Shown: positions 36,418 through 45,606 of the stretch, in pieces
How the letters are laid out: each line of letters opens with the position of its first letter
How positions within the stretch are numbered: position 1 is the stretch's first letter
DNA from: Roseburia faecis
Lineage (GTDB): Bacteria; Bacillota; Clostridia; Lachnospirales; Lachnospiraceae
Assembly (NCBI RefSeq): GCF_001406815.1
Contig: NZ_CVRR01000048.1
Span: 1-64,000 of the forward strand
DNA length: 64,000 nucleotides
Reading direction: 5' to 3'
Position numbers and translations under genes: made by a program
Notes under the pieces: model-generated
The model's input: only the letters and a program-made list of their open reading frames with translations
The model's database searches: none
Told to the model about the DNA's origin: nothing

Positions 36418-36753
36418 ATGGAAAATAATAATTTTAAACCCTTTCCTTTTGAGCAGTTAAAACAAAAGAAAGAACCGGAGAAAACGGCAGTGGCGATTGC
36501 CTATGAGCCGGGCGAAAAAGCACCAAAGATACTGGCAACCGGAAAGGGGCAGGTAGCCGAAAAAATTATTGAAAAAGCAAAAGAGAGTCAGGTTCCGACT
36601 TACAAAGACAATAAACTTGCGTCTACTCTTTCCAAATTGCAGATCGGGGACATGATTCCGCCGGAGCTGTATGAGGTGGTTGCGGAGATTCTTGTTTTTG
36701 TGGATGATATGGATCGTATGAAGGCAAAGATTGATCAGGCAGGGGTTAAATAA
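36418..36753 (+). CDS. ylqH: FlhB C-terminal-like protein (YlqH)
   Basis: A 111-residue soluble protein resembling only the cytoplasmic domain of FlhB-type export switch proteins: TAVAIAYEPGEKAPKILATG, then AKESQVPTYKDNKLASTLSKL and IPPELYEVVAEILVFV. The NPTH self-cleavage motif of full FlhB is missing, since the protein starts close to where the cleaved fragment would begin. Stand-alone forms occur in non-flagellated Firmicutes. Pairing with the FliK-like gene upstream mirrors the FliK-FlhB interaction in flagella; its role here is unknown. Confidence 0.75.
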   Translation: MENNNFKPFPFEQLKQKKEPEKTAVAIAYEPGEKAPKILATGKGQVAEKIIEKAKESQVPTYKDNKLASTLSKLQIGDMIPPELYEVVAEILVFVDDMDRMKAKIDQAGVK

Positions 36754-36756
36754 AAT

Positions 36757-37113
36757 TTGAATAAACGTACAATTGGAACAGAATATGAGACCATGGCAGC
36801 CCGGTATTTGTGCACACATGATTACACAATTCTTGCACGCAATTACCGGACACCATTTGGAGAGGTGGATCTTATTGCACAAAAGGACGGGGTACTTGTA
36901 TACGTTGAAGTAAAATACCGGAGCAGCAATGATTACGGAGATCCGTTAGAGGCGGTAGACCGGAGAAAGCAGCGCCAGATCTGTAAGGTTGCAAATTATC
37001 ATTATGCAGGATATGCAGCAGGGCAGGAGATGGACTGCCGTTTTGATGTGATTGGAATTTATGGGGACGGAAGTATCCGGCACATCCCAAATGCATTTTA
37101 TTTTCAGAGGTGA
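36757..37113 (+). CDS. yraN: YraN family endonuclease-like protein
   Basis: A 118-residue UPF0102 protein with a restriction endonuclease-like fold: YLCTHDYTILARNYRTPFGEVDLIA with the GEVDLIA acidic site, then VYVEVKYR (the EVK catalytic motif). Function is uncharacterised; it is often found near rnhB. The start is TTG at 36757 with AGGGG upstream. It precedes pgeF by five bases. Confidence 0.85.
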   Translation: MNKRTIGTEYETMAARYLCTHDYTILARNYRTPFGEVDLIAQKDGVLVYVEVKYRSSNDYGDPLEAVDRRKQRQICKVANYHYAGYAAGQEMDCRFDVIGIYGDGSIRHIPNAFYFQR

Positions 37114-37118
37114 CAGAC

Positions 37119-37985
37119 ATGGACAGAGAAGATTTTCAGTGGAAAAATAAAGAGCATATACTGGAACTGGAACAGTTTCAGGGCAAAAAGGGACAGGGGC
37201 TTCCGCTTTTGTATTTTCCCCTTCTTTTGGCACATACGGGCGTAAAGAACTGTTTTACCACCAGAGAGGGTGGATGCAGCACCGGAATGTTTCAGAGTCT
37301 GAATCTGAGTTTTACACGTGGAGATGATCCACAGGCAGTGACGGAAAACTACCGCAGAGTGGCAGAGGCAATGGGAGGAACGCTTTCGGATATTGTCTGT
37401 TCGGATCAGACCCATACGACAAATGTCCGGCGGGTGGATAGAAGCTGCGGGGGCTATGGTGTGACAAAGGAGCGGTCTTACACGGATGTGGACGGGCTGG
37501 TGACGGATGAACCGGGACTGATTCTGGCAACTTTTTACGCTGACTGTGTACCGCTTTATTTTGTAGATCCCATACACCATGCGATCGGACTTTCCCATTC
37601 CGGGTGGAGAGGAACGGTCGGACGCATGGGGCAGCATACCATCGAGGTGATGCGCAGGGAATTTCATAGTGACCCCGGAGAAATTCTTGCCGCCGTTGGA
37701 CCGTCCATCTGTCAGGACTGTTATGAAGTAAGTGAAGATGTGGCATCTGCCTTTGCAAAAGAGTTTTCCGGTCATGAGTGTGAGATCCTGATCGAAAAGG
37801 GCGGTGGAAAATATCAGCTGGATCTGTGGAAGAGTAATGAGATTGTGCTGCGGGATGCAGGAATCCTTCCGGAACATCTGGCGGTAACGAATCTTTGTAC
37901 CTGCTGTAATCCGAATCTGTTGTTTTCCCATAGGGCAAGCCATGGAAAACGCGGAAATCTGGGAGCATTTTTAAAACTTGTGTAA
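37119..37985 (+). CDS. pgeF: Purine nucleosidase/laccase-like YfiH protein
   Basis: A 288-residue LACC1/YfiH family protein. The metal or active-site residues are in SDQTHTTNV, FYADCVPLYF and SHSGWRGTVGRMG. The family was first called polyphenol oxidase; later work shows purine nucleoside cleavage and a peptidoglycan-editing role (PgeF). A GTG at 37110 overlaps the yraN stop, but GAGG is better spaced for the ATG at 37119. Downstream is a new transcription unit. Confidence 0.88.
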   Translation: MDREDFQWKNKEHILELEQFQGKKGQGLPLLYFPLLLAHTGVKNCFTTREGGCSTGMFQSLNLSFTRGDDPQAVTENYRRVAEAMGGTLSDIVCSDQTHTTNVRRVDRSCGGYGVTKERSYTDVDGLVTDEPGLILATFYADCVPLYFVDPIHHAIGLSHSGWRGTVGRMGQHTIEVMRREFHSDPGEILAAVGPSICQDCYEVSEDVASAFAKEFSGHECEILIEKGGGKYQLDLWKSNEIVLRDAGILPEHLAVTNLCTCCNPNLLFSHRASHGKRGNLGAFLKLV

Positions 37986-38089
37986 CAAATTAAGAAATCC
38001 TTAAGAATGTATTTCAAAGATGTTAAATTACTCGGGGAAGATTTATGGTACACTGACTGTATTGAGGAAAGATAGGAGGATGCTCTTTG

Positions 38090-38461
38090 ATGCAGCCAGA
38101 TTGCAGAGATATCAAACCGGTCTATGAGCAGATCACGGACGGGATTCGAAAAATGATCATAACGCATGCGATACCGGAGGGAGAAAAACTTCCGTCAGTG
38201 AGGGAACTGGCTTCAAAATTTGCCATAAATCCCAATGCTGTAAGGAAAGCTTATCAGGAGCTGGAAGAGGAAGGGTATGTCTGTGACAGGGAAGGCGAAC
38301 GGATGGCGGCATCGGAAAAGCAGATTGCGGAACTGATCCGCAAAGAGCTGCTGCAGGAGTTCGACACGGTGGTAATCAGACTGCAGAATATGTCGGTAGG
38401 GACAGAGGAATTGACAGGACGTATGTGGGAACTGGCAGGAGGAAGCAAAGACTTTGATTGA
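38090..38461 (+). CDS. GntR-family regulator, YtrA type
   Basis: A 123-residue repressor with a GntR winged helix (PVYEQITDGIRKMII, KLPSVRELASKFAINPNAVRKAY at about 35-57) and only a short C-terminal dimer helix, as in the YtrA subgroup that controls ABC transporter operons. AGGAGG lies 10 bases before the ATG. Its end overlaps the ABC ATPase by eight bases, so it probably autoregulates the three-gene operon 38090-41229. Signal unknown; YtrA relatives often respond to cell-wall stress. Confidence 0.9.
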   Translation: MQPDCRDIKPVYEQITDGIRKMIITHAIPEGEKLPSVRELASKFAINPNAVRKAYQELEEEGYVCDREGERMAASEKQIAELIRKELLQEFDTVVIRLQNMSVGTEELTGRMWELAGGSKDFD

Positions 38462-39359
38462 AGTAAATAATCTGATAAAGAAATTTGGGGATTTCCGTGC
38501 GCTCGACGGGGTAAATATGCATGTGGCGTCTGGAAACATATATGGGCTTGTGGGACCAAACGGTGCCGGGAAATCAACCCTGATCCGTCATCTGACAGGT
38601 GTATACCGGCAGGATGCCGGAGAAATTTTTATTGACGGGGCTCCGGTATATGAAAATAAACAGGTAAAGGCTCAAATGGCTTATATACCGGATGAGCCGT
38701 TTTATTTTTTACAGGCGGATACACTGGAAATGATGCGTTATTTCCGGGGAATGTACGAGTCCTTTGACGAAAAGATGTTTTATCGCCTGCAGGAGTTTTT
38801 CCCGGGAATTGATATGAAACGCAATATCCGCAGACTGTCCAAGGGAATGCAAAAACAGGTTGCATTCTGGCTGGCACTCTGCTGCAGACCGAAACTTCTG
38901 ATTCTGGATGAACCGCTGGATGGCCTTGATCCGGTTATGCGGAAACAGATCTGGACGATCCTGATGTCCGAGGTTGCAGAGCGCAGGACGACCGTACTGG
39001 TTTCTTCCCATAATCTGCGCGAACTGGAGGATGTCTGTGATCATGTGGGCATTATGAATCACGGAAAGATTATAATTGAGCGTTCCCTGTTTGATTTACA
39101 TGGAAACATCAGTAAAATCCAGGTGGCATGCCAGACCGGTATGCCGAAACTCCCAAAAGAATTTGAGGTATTGCATATGTCAAATTCCGGGCGTGTATAT
39201 ACAATGATTGTCAAGGGAAATCCCAGGGAGGTTGCGGCAGCCATCCAGACAGAGGGAGACCATCTGGCTATTGTGGACATTCTGCCGCTTACACTGGAAG
39301 AAATTTTTATTTATGAAATGGGAGGTTTGGGCTATGAAGTCAAAGACATCCTTTTTTAA
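38454..39359 (+). CDS. ABC transporter ATP-binding protein
   Basis: A 301-residue ATPase with GPNGAGKSTLIRHLTGVY (Walker A), LSKGMQKQVAFWLALCC in place of the usual LSGGQ signature, LLILDEPLDGLDPV (Walker B and D-loop) and the SSHNLRELE switch His. The C-terminal 80 residues form an accessory domain. The start is TTG at 38454, overlapping the GntR stop. It pairs with the permease that follows, overlapping it by 26 bases. It belongs to the CcmA/YtrB exporter type; the substrate is unknown. Confidence 0.9.
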   Translation: MIEVNNLIKKFGDFRALDGVNMHVASGNIYGLVGPNGAGKSTLIRHLTGVYRQDAGEIFIDGAPVYENKQVKAQMAYIPDEPFYFLQADTLEMMRYFRGMYESFDEKMFYRLQEFFPGIDMKRNIRRLSKGMQKQVAFWLALCCRPKLLILDEPLDGLDPVMRKQIWTILMSEVAERRTTVLVSSHNLRELEDVCDHVGIMNHGKIIIERSLFDLHGNISKIQVACQTGMPKLPKEFEVLHMSNSGRVYTMIVKGNPREVAAAIQTEGDHLAIVDILPLTLEEIFIYEMGGLGYEVKDILF

Positions 39360-41229
39360 CCGTACGGTTTTTAAAAAAAATATGACCCTGTACTGGCCGA
39401 TCTGGGTATGCTATCTGTTATATGGGATGGTAAAAGTGCCGGGGCAGCTGTGGTCGCGTCTGCAGCAACAGACGGACATGACTGCTTATGCCAGGGATTA
39501 TGCATTGTACAACAGTCTGCGTCTGGAAGTGGATGTGGCCGCAATTGCAATTATGGCAGTCGTCTGTGGGATGGCGTTGTTTGGCTATCTGTTTACCCAG
39601 AAGAATGCGTATATGATCCATGCACTGCCGGTTACAAGGGGGGAACTGTATGTGACGAATATGATCAGTGGCCTTTGTTTTCTATTGATTCCGCAGGCAC
39701 TGGTTTTTCTGGTAACGGTGGTTCTTTGTCTTTTGCAAGGCATTGCGAGTGTGCAGTTTCTGGGATTGTGGTTTTTAAGTGTTATGGGAATTGCTTTTTT
39801 CCTTTATGCAACGGTGTGTTTTTGTGTCATGTTTACCGGACAGCTGTTTGCACTTCCGGTGTACTTTCTGGCAGTTAATTATGTGGCATTTGCATTTTCC
39901 AGCGGTGCACGTTATGTCATCGGATATCTGGGATATGGACTTGGCATGAATACTGTGCCGGAATTTTTAATTTTGCGGATTCTCTCCCCGATGAATTATC
40001 TGTACAACAATGTGCGTTTTGTATTCCGGCAGTCCTATAACCAGGAAACAGACCTGATGTCGGGAGTGTTGTCCTACCGGGGACTGCGGGTACTTGCGGC
40101 CTATGTGGCTGCAGCAGTTGTCATTTATCTGATTGCTTATTACTGTTATAAAAAACGCAGGATTGAAAGTGCAGGGGATCTGATTTCTTTTAACTGGGTC
40201 AAACCATTGTTCCGCTGGGGCGTGGGAACCGGAGTCGGTTATTTTGCAGGCGTCTTTGCGGCAGAATTTTTAGATTCCGTGCATCTGCATGTAAAAAAAC
40301 CAATGTTGCTTGTTCTTGTGGTGGCATTTGGTTTTGTCAGTTTTTTTATTGCACAGATGTTTGTGGAAAAAGGATTTCGCGTATTTTGCCGCAGGAGATT
40401 CTGTGAGAGCGGGTTATTTGTGCTGTTTGTGCTGGGCAGTTTCTGGGGATGCTCAAAAAATGCCACCTATCTGGAACAGTATGTCCCGGATGCAGATCAG
40501 GTAAGCCGGGTGGAAGTTTCTCTTGATTATCCGGTAGAATATAAAGGGGACAGCGTTCGTGTGGCACGTCAGGCACAGAAAGAAATTTTAAGTCATGCGG
40601 AAATTTACAGGGAAAATAAAACGGATGACAGTACACAGATCATTTTTTATTACTACCTGAAAAATGGAAAAACGCTCTCGCGTACATATGAGATTACAGA
40701 GGAAAATGAAAAGCTTTCAGAAGTATTATTTGGAGAAGAAAATAAAGCAGATCATTTTATGGAATATCTCTTTGGAACGGATTCTGACAAAATTTCAAAG
40801 TTTAATAACGGAACCCTGACATTAGACGAATCATCGGAAAATTATAAGGATTGTGACTTTGATGCGGATACTGCAAAAAAACTGTATCAGGCGATTTGTG
40901 AAGACGCCGCAGATCAGAAGCTGCAAAAGTACAATCTGACGAATGCACTGAAAGATCCGGAAGAAACAGGGGAGTACTCTTCTGCCAGTCTCAGCATGGA
41001 TTTTTATCACGTATCTGCAGACTGGAAAAATGTATATGACCGGCTCGATGATTACTACACGAATATGGGCGAATCTGTGGAAACATCCAGACCATATGGC
41101 GGATCAGCATATGTCAGCTTCGGGAAAGACTGTACCAATATCATAAATACCCTGATAGAATGTGGGGTCATTGACGATGTTTCGGAAATTCATTTTTTAA
41201 GTTCCGGAGAGAAAACATCACAGAGATGA
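39334..41229 (+). CDS. ABC transporter permease with large C-terminal domain
   Basis: A 631-residue membrane protein. Hydrophobic segments lie near residues 15-35, 65-88, 112-138, 145-185, 195-215, 252-272, 295-312, 325-345 and 358-375; the remaining about 250 residues are soluble and unlike known permeases. The signature stretch KNAYMIHALPVTRGELYVTN occurs in permeases of this cassette type. The ATG at 39334 has GGAGG upstream; further upstream in-frame ATGs lie inside the ATPase gene. It forms an exporter with the ATPase; the large soluble domain may sense or bind a ligand (inference). A terminator follows. Confidence 0.8.
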   Translation: MKSKTSFFNRTVFKKNMTLYWPIWVCYLLYGMVKVPGQLWSRLQQQTDMTAYARDYALYNSLRLEVDVAAIAIMAVVCGMALFGYLFTQKNAYMIHALPVTRGELYVTNMISGLCFLLIPQALVFLVTVVLCLLQGIASVQFLGLWFLSVMGIAFFLYATVCFCVMFTGQLFALPVYFLAVNYVAFAFSSGARYVIGYLGYGLGMNTVPEFLILRILSPMNYLYNNVRFVFRQSYNQETDLMSGVLSYRGLRVLAAYVAAAVVIYLIAYYCYKKRRIESAGDLISFNWVKPLFRWGVGTGVGYFAGVFAAEFLDSVHLHVKKPMLLVLVVAFGFVSFFIAQMFVEKGFRVFCRRRFCESGLFVLFVLGSFWGCSKNATYLEQYVPDADQVSRVEVSLDYPVEYKGDSVRVARQAQKEILSHAEIYRENKTDDSTQIIFYYYLKNGKTLSRTYEITEENEKLSEVLFGEENKADHFMEYLFGTDSDKISKFNNGTLTLDESSENYKDCDFDADTAKKLYQAICEDAADQKLQKYNLTNALKDPEETGEYSSASLSMDFYHVSADWKNVYDRLDDYYTNMGESVETSRPYGGSAYVSFGKDCTNIINTLIECGVIDDVSEIHFLSSGEKTSQR

Positions 41230-41241
41230 AATCAGCAGGAC

Positions 41242-41270
41242 TTTACAACTTCCGCGGCTTATTGTAAAAT
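41242..41270 (+). promoter_or_regulatory. Promoter for der
   Basis: TTTACA (41242-41247), 17-base spacer, TAAAAT (41265-41270). Transcription would begin about 41277, inside the left arm of the terminator hairpin at 41274, so the new transcript lacks a complete stem. Confidence 0.55.
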
Positions 41271-41273
41271 AAA

Positions 41274-41304
41274 GATGGCGTTTTCGGACGCCATCCATTT
41301 TTTT
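41274..41304 (+). terminator. Intrinsic terminator after the ABC operon
   Basis: Stem GATGGCGT / ACGCCATC (loop TTTCGG) followed by CATTTTTTTG. It lies between the permease and der. Confidence 0.85.
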
Positions 41305-41318
41305 GTTGGAGGTAAAAA

Positions 41319-42641
41319 ATGAGCAGACCAGTCGTAGCCATTGTCGGGCGTCCGAATGTCGGAAAATCTACGCTTTTTAATACATTGGCAGGAGAGAGAA
41401 TCTCCATTGTAAAAGACACTCCGGGTGTCACAAGAGACCGCATTTATGCGGATGTCACATGGCTGAACTATAATTTTACATTGATTGATACCGGTGGAAT
41501 CGAACCGGACAGCGGGGATGTGATCCTTTCCCAGATGCGTGAACAGGCAGAGATTGCGATTGCCACGGCAGATGTGATCATGTTTATCACGGATGTGCGT
41601 CAGGGACTGCAGGATGCGGATGCAAAAGTAGCGGACATGCTGCGCAGATCCAAAAAGCCGGTGGTTCTGGTGGTAAATAAAGTGGACAGTTTTGAAAAAT
41701 TTATGCCGGATGTGTATGAATTTTACAATCTCGGAATCGGAGAACCGTATCCGGTTTCCGCTTCTTCCATGCTCGGACTTGGAGATATGCTGGATGAAGT
41801 GGTGAAATATTTCCCGGAAGGATCGGAAAATCAGCCGGAGGATGAAAGACCGAAGGTAGCCATTATCGGAAAGCCGAATGTCGGGAAATCATCCCTGATC
41901 AACAAGCTGGCACAGGAAGACCGTGTAATCGTATCGGATATCGCGGGAACTACCAGAGATGCCATCGATACAGACATTAAATACAACGGAAAAGAATATG
42001 TATTTATTGATACGGCGGGGCTTCGCCGCAAAAACAAGATCAAAGAGGAGATTGAGCGCTACAGTATTATCCGTGCAGTTACCGCTGTGGAACGCGCGGA
42101 TGTGGTGATCATCGTTATTGATGCCACCGAAGGAGTAACCGAGCAGGATGCCAAGATTGCCGGAATTGCACATGACAGGGGAAAAGGTATCATTATTGCG
42201 GTTAACAAATGGGATGCCATCGAAAAGGATAACAACACGGTGAAGAAACATACCGAGAAAATCCGTCAGATCTTAAGCTTTATGCCGTATGCAGAGATTT
42301 TGTTTATTTCTGCAAAGTCCGGTCAGCGTCTGAATAAGATTTTTGAAATGATCGATGTTGTCATTGAGAACAACAGTATGCGTGTTGCAACGGGTGTCTT
42401 AAACGAAATCGTGACGGAAGCAGTTGCCATGCAGCAGCCACCGACCGATAAAGGAAAAAGACTCAAGATTTATTATGTAACACAGGTTGCGGTCAAACCG
42501 CCGACATTTGTCGTATTTGTCAATGACAAAAATCTGATGCATTTTTCGTACACCAGATATCTGGAGAACCGTATTCGCGATACATTTGGATTCCGTGGCA
42601 CGGCTCTTAAATTCATCACGAGGGAGCGAAAGGAAGACTAG
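41319..42641 (+). CDS. der: Ribosome biogenesis GTPase Der (EngA)
   Basis: A 440-residue protein with two tandem GTPase domains: first [19 protein letters not shown] and NKVD; second [19 protein letters not shown] and NKWD. The C-terminal KH-like domain ends [20 protein letters not shown]. It is required for 50S maturation. The plsY gene starts 2 bases after the stop, and der-plsY-gpsA is a common arrangement. Confidence 0.97.
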   Translation: MSRPVVAIVGRPNVGKSTLFNTLAGERISIVKDTPGVTRDRIYADVTWLNYNFTLIDTGGIEPDSGDVILSQMREQAEIAIATADVIMFITDVRQGLQDADAKVADMLRRSKKPVVLVVNKVDSFEKFMPDVYEFYNLGIGEPYPVSASSMLGLGDMLDEVVKYFPEGSENQPEDERPKVAIIGKPNVGKSSLINKLAQEDRVIVSDIAGTTRDAIDTDIKYNGKEYVFIDTAGLRRKNKIKEEIERYSIIRAVTAVERADVVIIVIDATEGVTEQDAKIAGIAHDRGKGIIIAVNKWDAIEKDNNTVKKHTEKIRQILSFMPYAEILFISAKSGQRLNKIFEMIDVVIENNSMRVATGVLNEIVTEAVAMQQPPTDKGKRLKIYYVTQVAVKPPTFVVFVNDKNLMHFSYTRYLENRIRDTFGFRGTALKFITRERKED

Positions 42642-42643
42642 TT

Positions 42644-43294
42644 ATGATCGTCGCAAGAATCATTGCATTACTGATTGGATATGGATTCGGTCTGTTTCAG
42701 ACGGGATATCTGTATGGGAAAAGCAAAGGGATTGATATCCGCAAGCAGGGAAGCGGAAATGCAGGTACGACAAATTCTCTGCGGGTACTTGGATGGAAAG
42801 CCGGTATTATTACATTTGCCGGAGATCTGCTCAAGGCCGTATTTGCCGTACTTCTTGTAAAACTGATTTTTCATGGAACTTATGGTGCGGATACCAAAGT
42901 GCTGGAACTGTATGCCGGTTTTGGAACGGTCTTAGGACATAATTTTCCGTGCTATCTACAGTTTCGCGGAGGGAAGGGGATTGCCTGCACGACAGGCGTC
43001 ATCCTTGCCGTCTGCCCCCCGGCAGTGATCTGTTGTGCGGTAGGTTTTTTGATCATTGTGGGGATCACCCGGTATGTTTCGGTGGGATCGATATTTCTCG
43101 TATCGGCCTATCTGGTACAGGCGATTATTTTCGGACAGCTTGGCTGGTTAAAGATCAGCGGAGCCAGCCGGATCGAGTTTTACATATTGAGTGCATGTTT
43201 CACCGGCATGGCAATTTGGAGACACCGTGCGAATATTGTCCGTCTGATGAATGGAACAGAGAACAAATTCGGAACGAAAAAAGGAGATAAATGA
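42644..43294 (+). CDS. plsY: Glycerol-3-phosphate acyltransferase PlsY
   Basis: A 216-residue membrane enzyme transferring acyl from acyl-phosphate (made by PlsX) to glycerol-3-phosphate. About five membrane segments; conserved loops GSGNAGTTNSLRVLG, GHNFPCYLQFRGGKGIA and the late LGWLKI region are visible. It shares an operon with gpsA, which supplies glycerol-3-phosphate, so the first two lipid steps are coupled. The C-terminal tail is basic. Confidence 0.93.
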   Translation: MIVARIIALLIGYGFGLFQTGYLYGKSKGIDIRKQGSGNAGTTNSLRVLGWKAGIITFAGDLLKAVFAVLLVKLIFHGTYGADTKVLELYAGFGTVLGHNFPCYLQFRGGKGIACTTGVILAVCPPAVICCAVGFLIIVGITRYVSVGSIFLVSAYLVQAIIFGQLGWLKISGASRIEFYILSACFTGMAIWRHRANIVRLMNGTENKFGTKKGDK

Positions 43295-43295
43295 T

Positions 43296-44309
43296 ATGGC
43301 AAAGGTAGGAGTGATCGGAGCTGGCAGCTGGGGCATTGCGCTGGCAAAGCTTCTTCGTACCAATGGAAATGAAGTAACGGTATGGTCGATCGTGGAAGAG
43401 GAAGTTGCCATGCTCCGCAGAGAGCATGAGCATATCGATAAACTTCCGGGAGTGAAGCTTCCGGAGGATGTCCTGTTTACAACAGATTTAAAAGAAGCAG
43501 TAACCGGAAAGGAATTTCTCGTTCTTGCGGTACCATCCGTGTTTACCAGAAGCACGGCCAAAAGCATGGCTGCGTATGTGACAGAGGGACAGATTATCGT
43601 CTGCGTGGCAAAGGGAATTGAGGAGGATACTCTGATGACGATTTCCGATGTGGTAGAACAGGAAATTCCTTGTGCAGATGTTGCAGTTATGTGTGGACCA
43701 TCACATGCGGAGGAAGTTGGGGTCGGGCTTCCGACAACCGTTGTGGCAGGAGCAAAAACAGAAAGCACAGCAGAAAAAATCCAGGATTTGTTTATGAATG
43801 AAGTGTTCCGTGTCTATACAAGTCCGGACATGCTTGGCATGGAACTGGGCGGATCATTAAAAAATGTGATTGCACTTGCTGCAGGAATGGCGGACGGACT
43901 CGGATACGGGGATAACACCAAAGCGGCCCTGATTACCCGCGGCATTGCAGAGATTGCGGGACTTGCTGTAAAGATGGGGGCAAAAGTGGAGACACTCTGC
44001 GGACTGACCGGTATTGGAGACCTGATTGTCACCTGTGAGAGCCGTCACAGCAGAAACCGCAAGGCGGGTATGCTGATCGGACAGGGGTATACCATGAAGC
44101 AGGCTACCGACGAAGTGAAAATGGTCGTAGAGGGAATTTATTCGGCCAAGGCAGCACTTGCTCTGGCAAAAAAGTATGATGTGGAGCTTCCGATTATAGA
44201 AGAAGTGAATAAAGTACTGTTCGATGACAAACCGGCAAAGGAAGGTGTAAAGGATCTGATGGTCCGCGAAAAACGTGTGGAGCATCTGAATCTGAAGTGG
44301 GAAAACTGA
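43296..44309 (+). CDS. gpsA: Glycerol-3-phosphate dehydrogenase (NAD(P)+)
   Basis: A 337-residue soluble enzyme reducing dihydroxyacetone phosphate to glycerol-3-phosphate. It has the Rossmann motif [17 protein letters not shown], then [55 protein letters not shown] and [12 protein letters not shown]. An upstream in-frame ATG exists at 43251, but AAAGGAG is ideally placed for the ATG at 43296. Confidence 0.96.
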   Translation: MAKVGVIGAGSWGIALAKLLRTNGNEVTVWSIVEEEVAMLRREHEHIDKLPGVKLPEDVLFTTDLKEAVTGKEFLVLAVPSVFTRSTAKSMAAYVTEGQIIVCVAKGIEEDTLMTISDVVEQEIPCADVAVMCGPSHAEEVGVGLPTTVVAGAKTESTAEKIQDLFMNEVFRVYTSPDMLGMELGGSLKNVIALAAGMADGLGYGDNTKAALITRGIAEIAGLAVKMGAKVETLCGLTGIGDLIVTCESRHSRNRKAGMLIGQGYTMKQATDEVKMVVEGIYSAKAALALAKKYDVELPIIEEVNKVLFDDKPAKEGVKDLMVREKRVEHLNLKWEN

Positions 44310-44310
44310 T

Positions 44311-44745
44311 ATGCAGAAAATCAAGATTAAATATTTTACAGACAAAATCGAACCGCTGGATTACATTGAAGGAAAATCCGATTGGATTGATATGCGGGCT
44401 TCGGAAGAAGTAACTTTAAAAGCGGGAGAGTTTGCACTGATCCCGCTTGGCGTGGCAATGGAACTTCCAAAGGGATATGAGGCACATCTTGTGCCGCGCA
44501 GTTCCACATTTAAAAACTGGGGAATTATCCAGACAAACAGTGTCGGGATTGTAGATGGTTCCTATTGCGGGGACAACGATATGTGGCGGATGCCGGTTTA
44601 TGCAACCAGGGATACCGTGATCCACGTAAATGACCGCATTGCACAGTTTCGAATCGTGGAAAATCAGCCGGAGATTGTATTCGAAAAGGTGGAACATCTG
44701 ACGGGGAAAGATCGCGGTGGCTTTGGCAGTACCGGATTATCATAA
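44311..44745 (+). CDS. dut: dUTPase-family protein
   Basis: A 144-residue trimeric dUTPase-like protein. Motifs: DWIDMRA (motif I, usually AGxDL), [10 protein letters not shown] (motif II), [12 protein letters not shown] (motif III), RIAQFRIV (motif IV) and GGFGSTG (motif V). It should hydrolyse dUTP to dUMP and pyrophosphate; the altered motif I leaves room for a related deoxynucleotide as substrate. It begins one base after gpsA and so is translationally linked to the lipid genes. Confidence 0.85.
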   Translation: MQKIKIKYFTDKIEPLDYIEGKSDWIDMRASEEVTLKAGEFALIPLGVAMELPKGYEAHLVPRSSTFKNWGIIQTNSVGIVDGSYCGDNDMWRMPVYATRDTVIHVNDRIAQFRIVENQPEIVFEKVEHLTGKDRGGFGSTGLS

Positions 44746-44778
44746 CAATAACAGCAACAGGAGAAGGAGGATTATACT

Positions 44779-45423
44779 ATGGAAGATCGTATGATGAAAT
44801 TTTATTCAAAAGAAAGCAACATGCTGGCGCTGCATGCCATGCACGGACATTTTGCAACGAGTCATTCCCACATTAATTATTATGTGGATGTGACAAGTAT
44901 CAAGACACGTGTGGCGGAAGCAAAACAGGCGGCACATGTACTGTATTCGAGAATTCCAAAGACAAAATACGTGGATACGATTGTATGTATGGATGGAACA
45001 GAAGTTGTTGGTACGTTTTTGACAGAAGAAATCCAAAACGGTGGAATTATGGGAACGACCAACCAGCATGAGACGGTGTATGTAATTTCTCCGGAGATCA
45101 ACAGCAACAACCAGATGCTGTTCCGTGACAATAACAAGGGTGCGATCAAAGGAAAGCATGTGGTGCTTCTTCTGGCAACTACGACAACCGGCGAGACCAT
45201 CCGCAGAGCACTCGAGTGTATCCAGTATTACGGAGGAGAGATTGAGTGGGTCGCTTCGCTGTTTGGAACAATCAATTCAGTAGACGGCGTAGAGGTCGAG
45301 ACACTTTTTGATGAAAGTGATGTCACTGGATATGCGGCATATCCGGTTGCAGACTGTCCGCTCTGCCGGCAGGGACAAAAGATTGAGGCGATGGTTAACG
45401 GTTTTGGATATTCAAAACTGTAA
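44779..45423 (+). CDS. Divergent type I phosphoribosyltransferase-like protein
   Basis: A 214-residue protein with a phosphoribosyltransferase fold. The PRPP loop that usually reads VVDDxxTTG is VVLLLATTTTGETI, keeping the TTTG turn but lacking the two acidic residues. There is an early SHSHINYYVD stretch and a C-terminal PVADCPLCRQGQKIEAMVNG end with a CxxC. Orotate- or xanthine-type activity cannot be assigned; it may be a regulatory or altered PRTase. AAGGAGG precedes the ATG. It is followed by a terminator, so it closes the der-to-here operon. Confidence 0.7.
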   Translation: MEDRMMKFYSKESNMLALHAMHGHFATSHSHINYYVDVTSIKTRVAEAKQAAHVLYSRIPKTKYVDTIVCMDGTEVVGTFLTEEIQNGGIMGTTNQHETVYVISPEINSNNQMLFRDNNKGAIKGKHVVLLLATTTTGETIRRALECIQYYGGEIEWVASLFGTINSVDGVEVETLFDESDVTGYAAYPVADCPLCRQGQKIEAMVNGFGYSKL

Positions 45424-45428
45424 TTTTT

Positions 45429-45460
45429 GGGGGCATTGTTTACAACAATGTCCCCTTTCG
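45429..45460 (+). terminator. Intrinsic terminator after the PRTase-like gene
   Basis: A 12-bp stem GGGGGCATTGTT / AACAATGTCCCC (one G-U pair, TAC loop) followed by TTTCG. The remaining bases to 45606 show a small GAAGTT/AACTTC inverted repeat but no convincing promoter. Confidence 0.8.
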
Positions 45461-45606
45461 TTATTTCGCCAAGAAACCATGTAAATATTTGGACGGATTG
45501 ACGGTGGTAATTTCGGGCAGATTCCGTTATCATACACTTGTCAGGAAGTTCAAAGAAACTTCACCAAAGAAAAATAACGAAAAGCAAAAATCAGGAGGTT
45601 TTTCAA

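Noticed and set aside
34623-36753. Flagellar gene cluster
   Set aside because: Only FliK-like and FlhB-tail-like genes are present; the same pair stands beside rnhB in other Firmicutes without flagellar neighbours.
45461-45606. Promoter or sugar-repression site ahead of ugpC
   Set aside because: TTGACG at 45498 has no -10 at a usable distance, and no convincing CcpA-type site could be seen.
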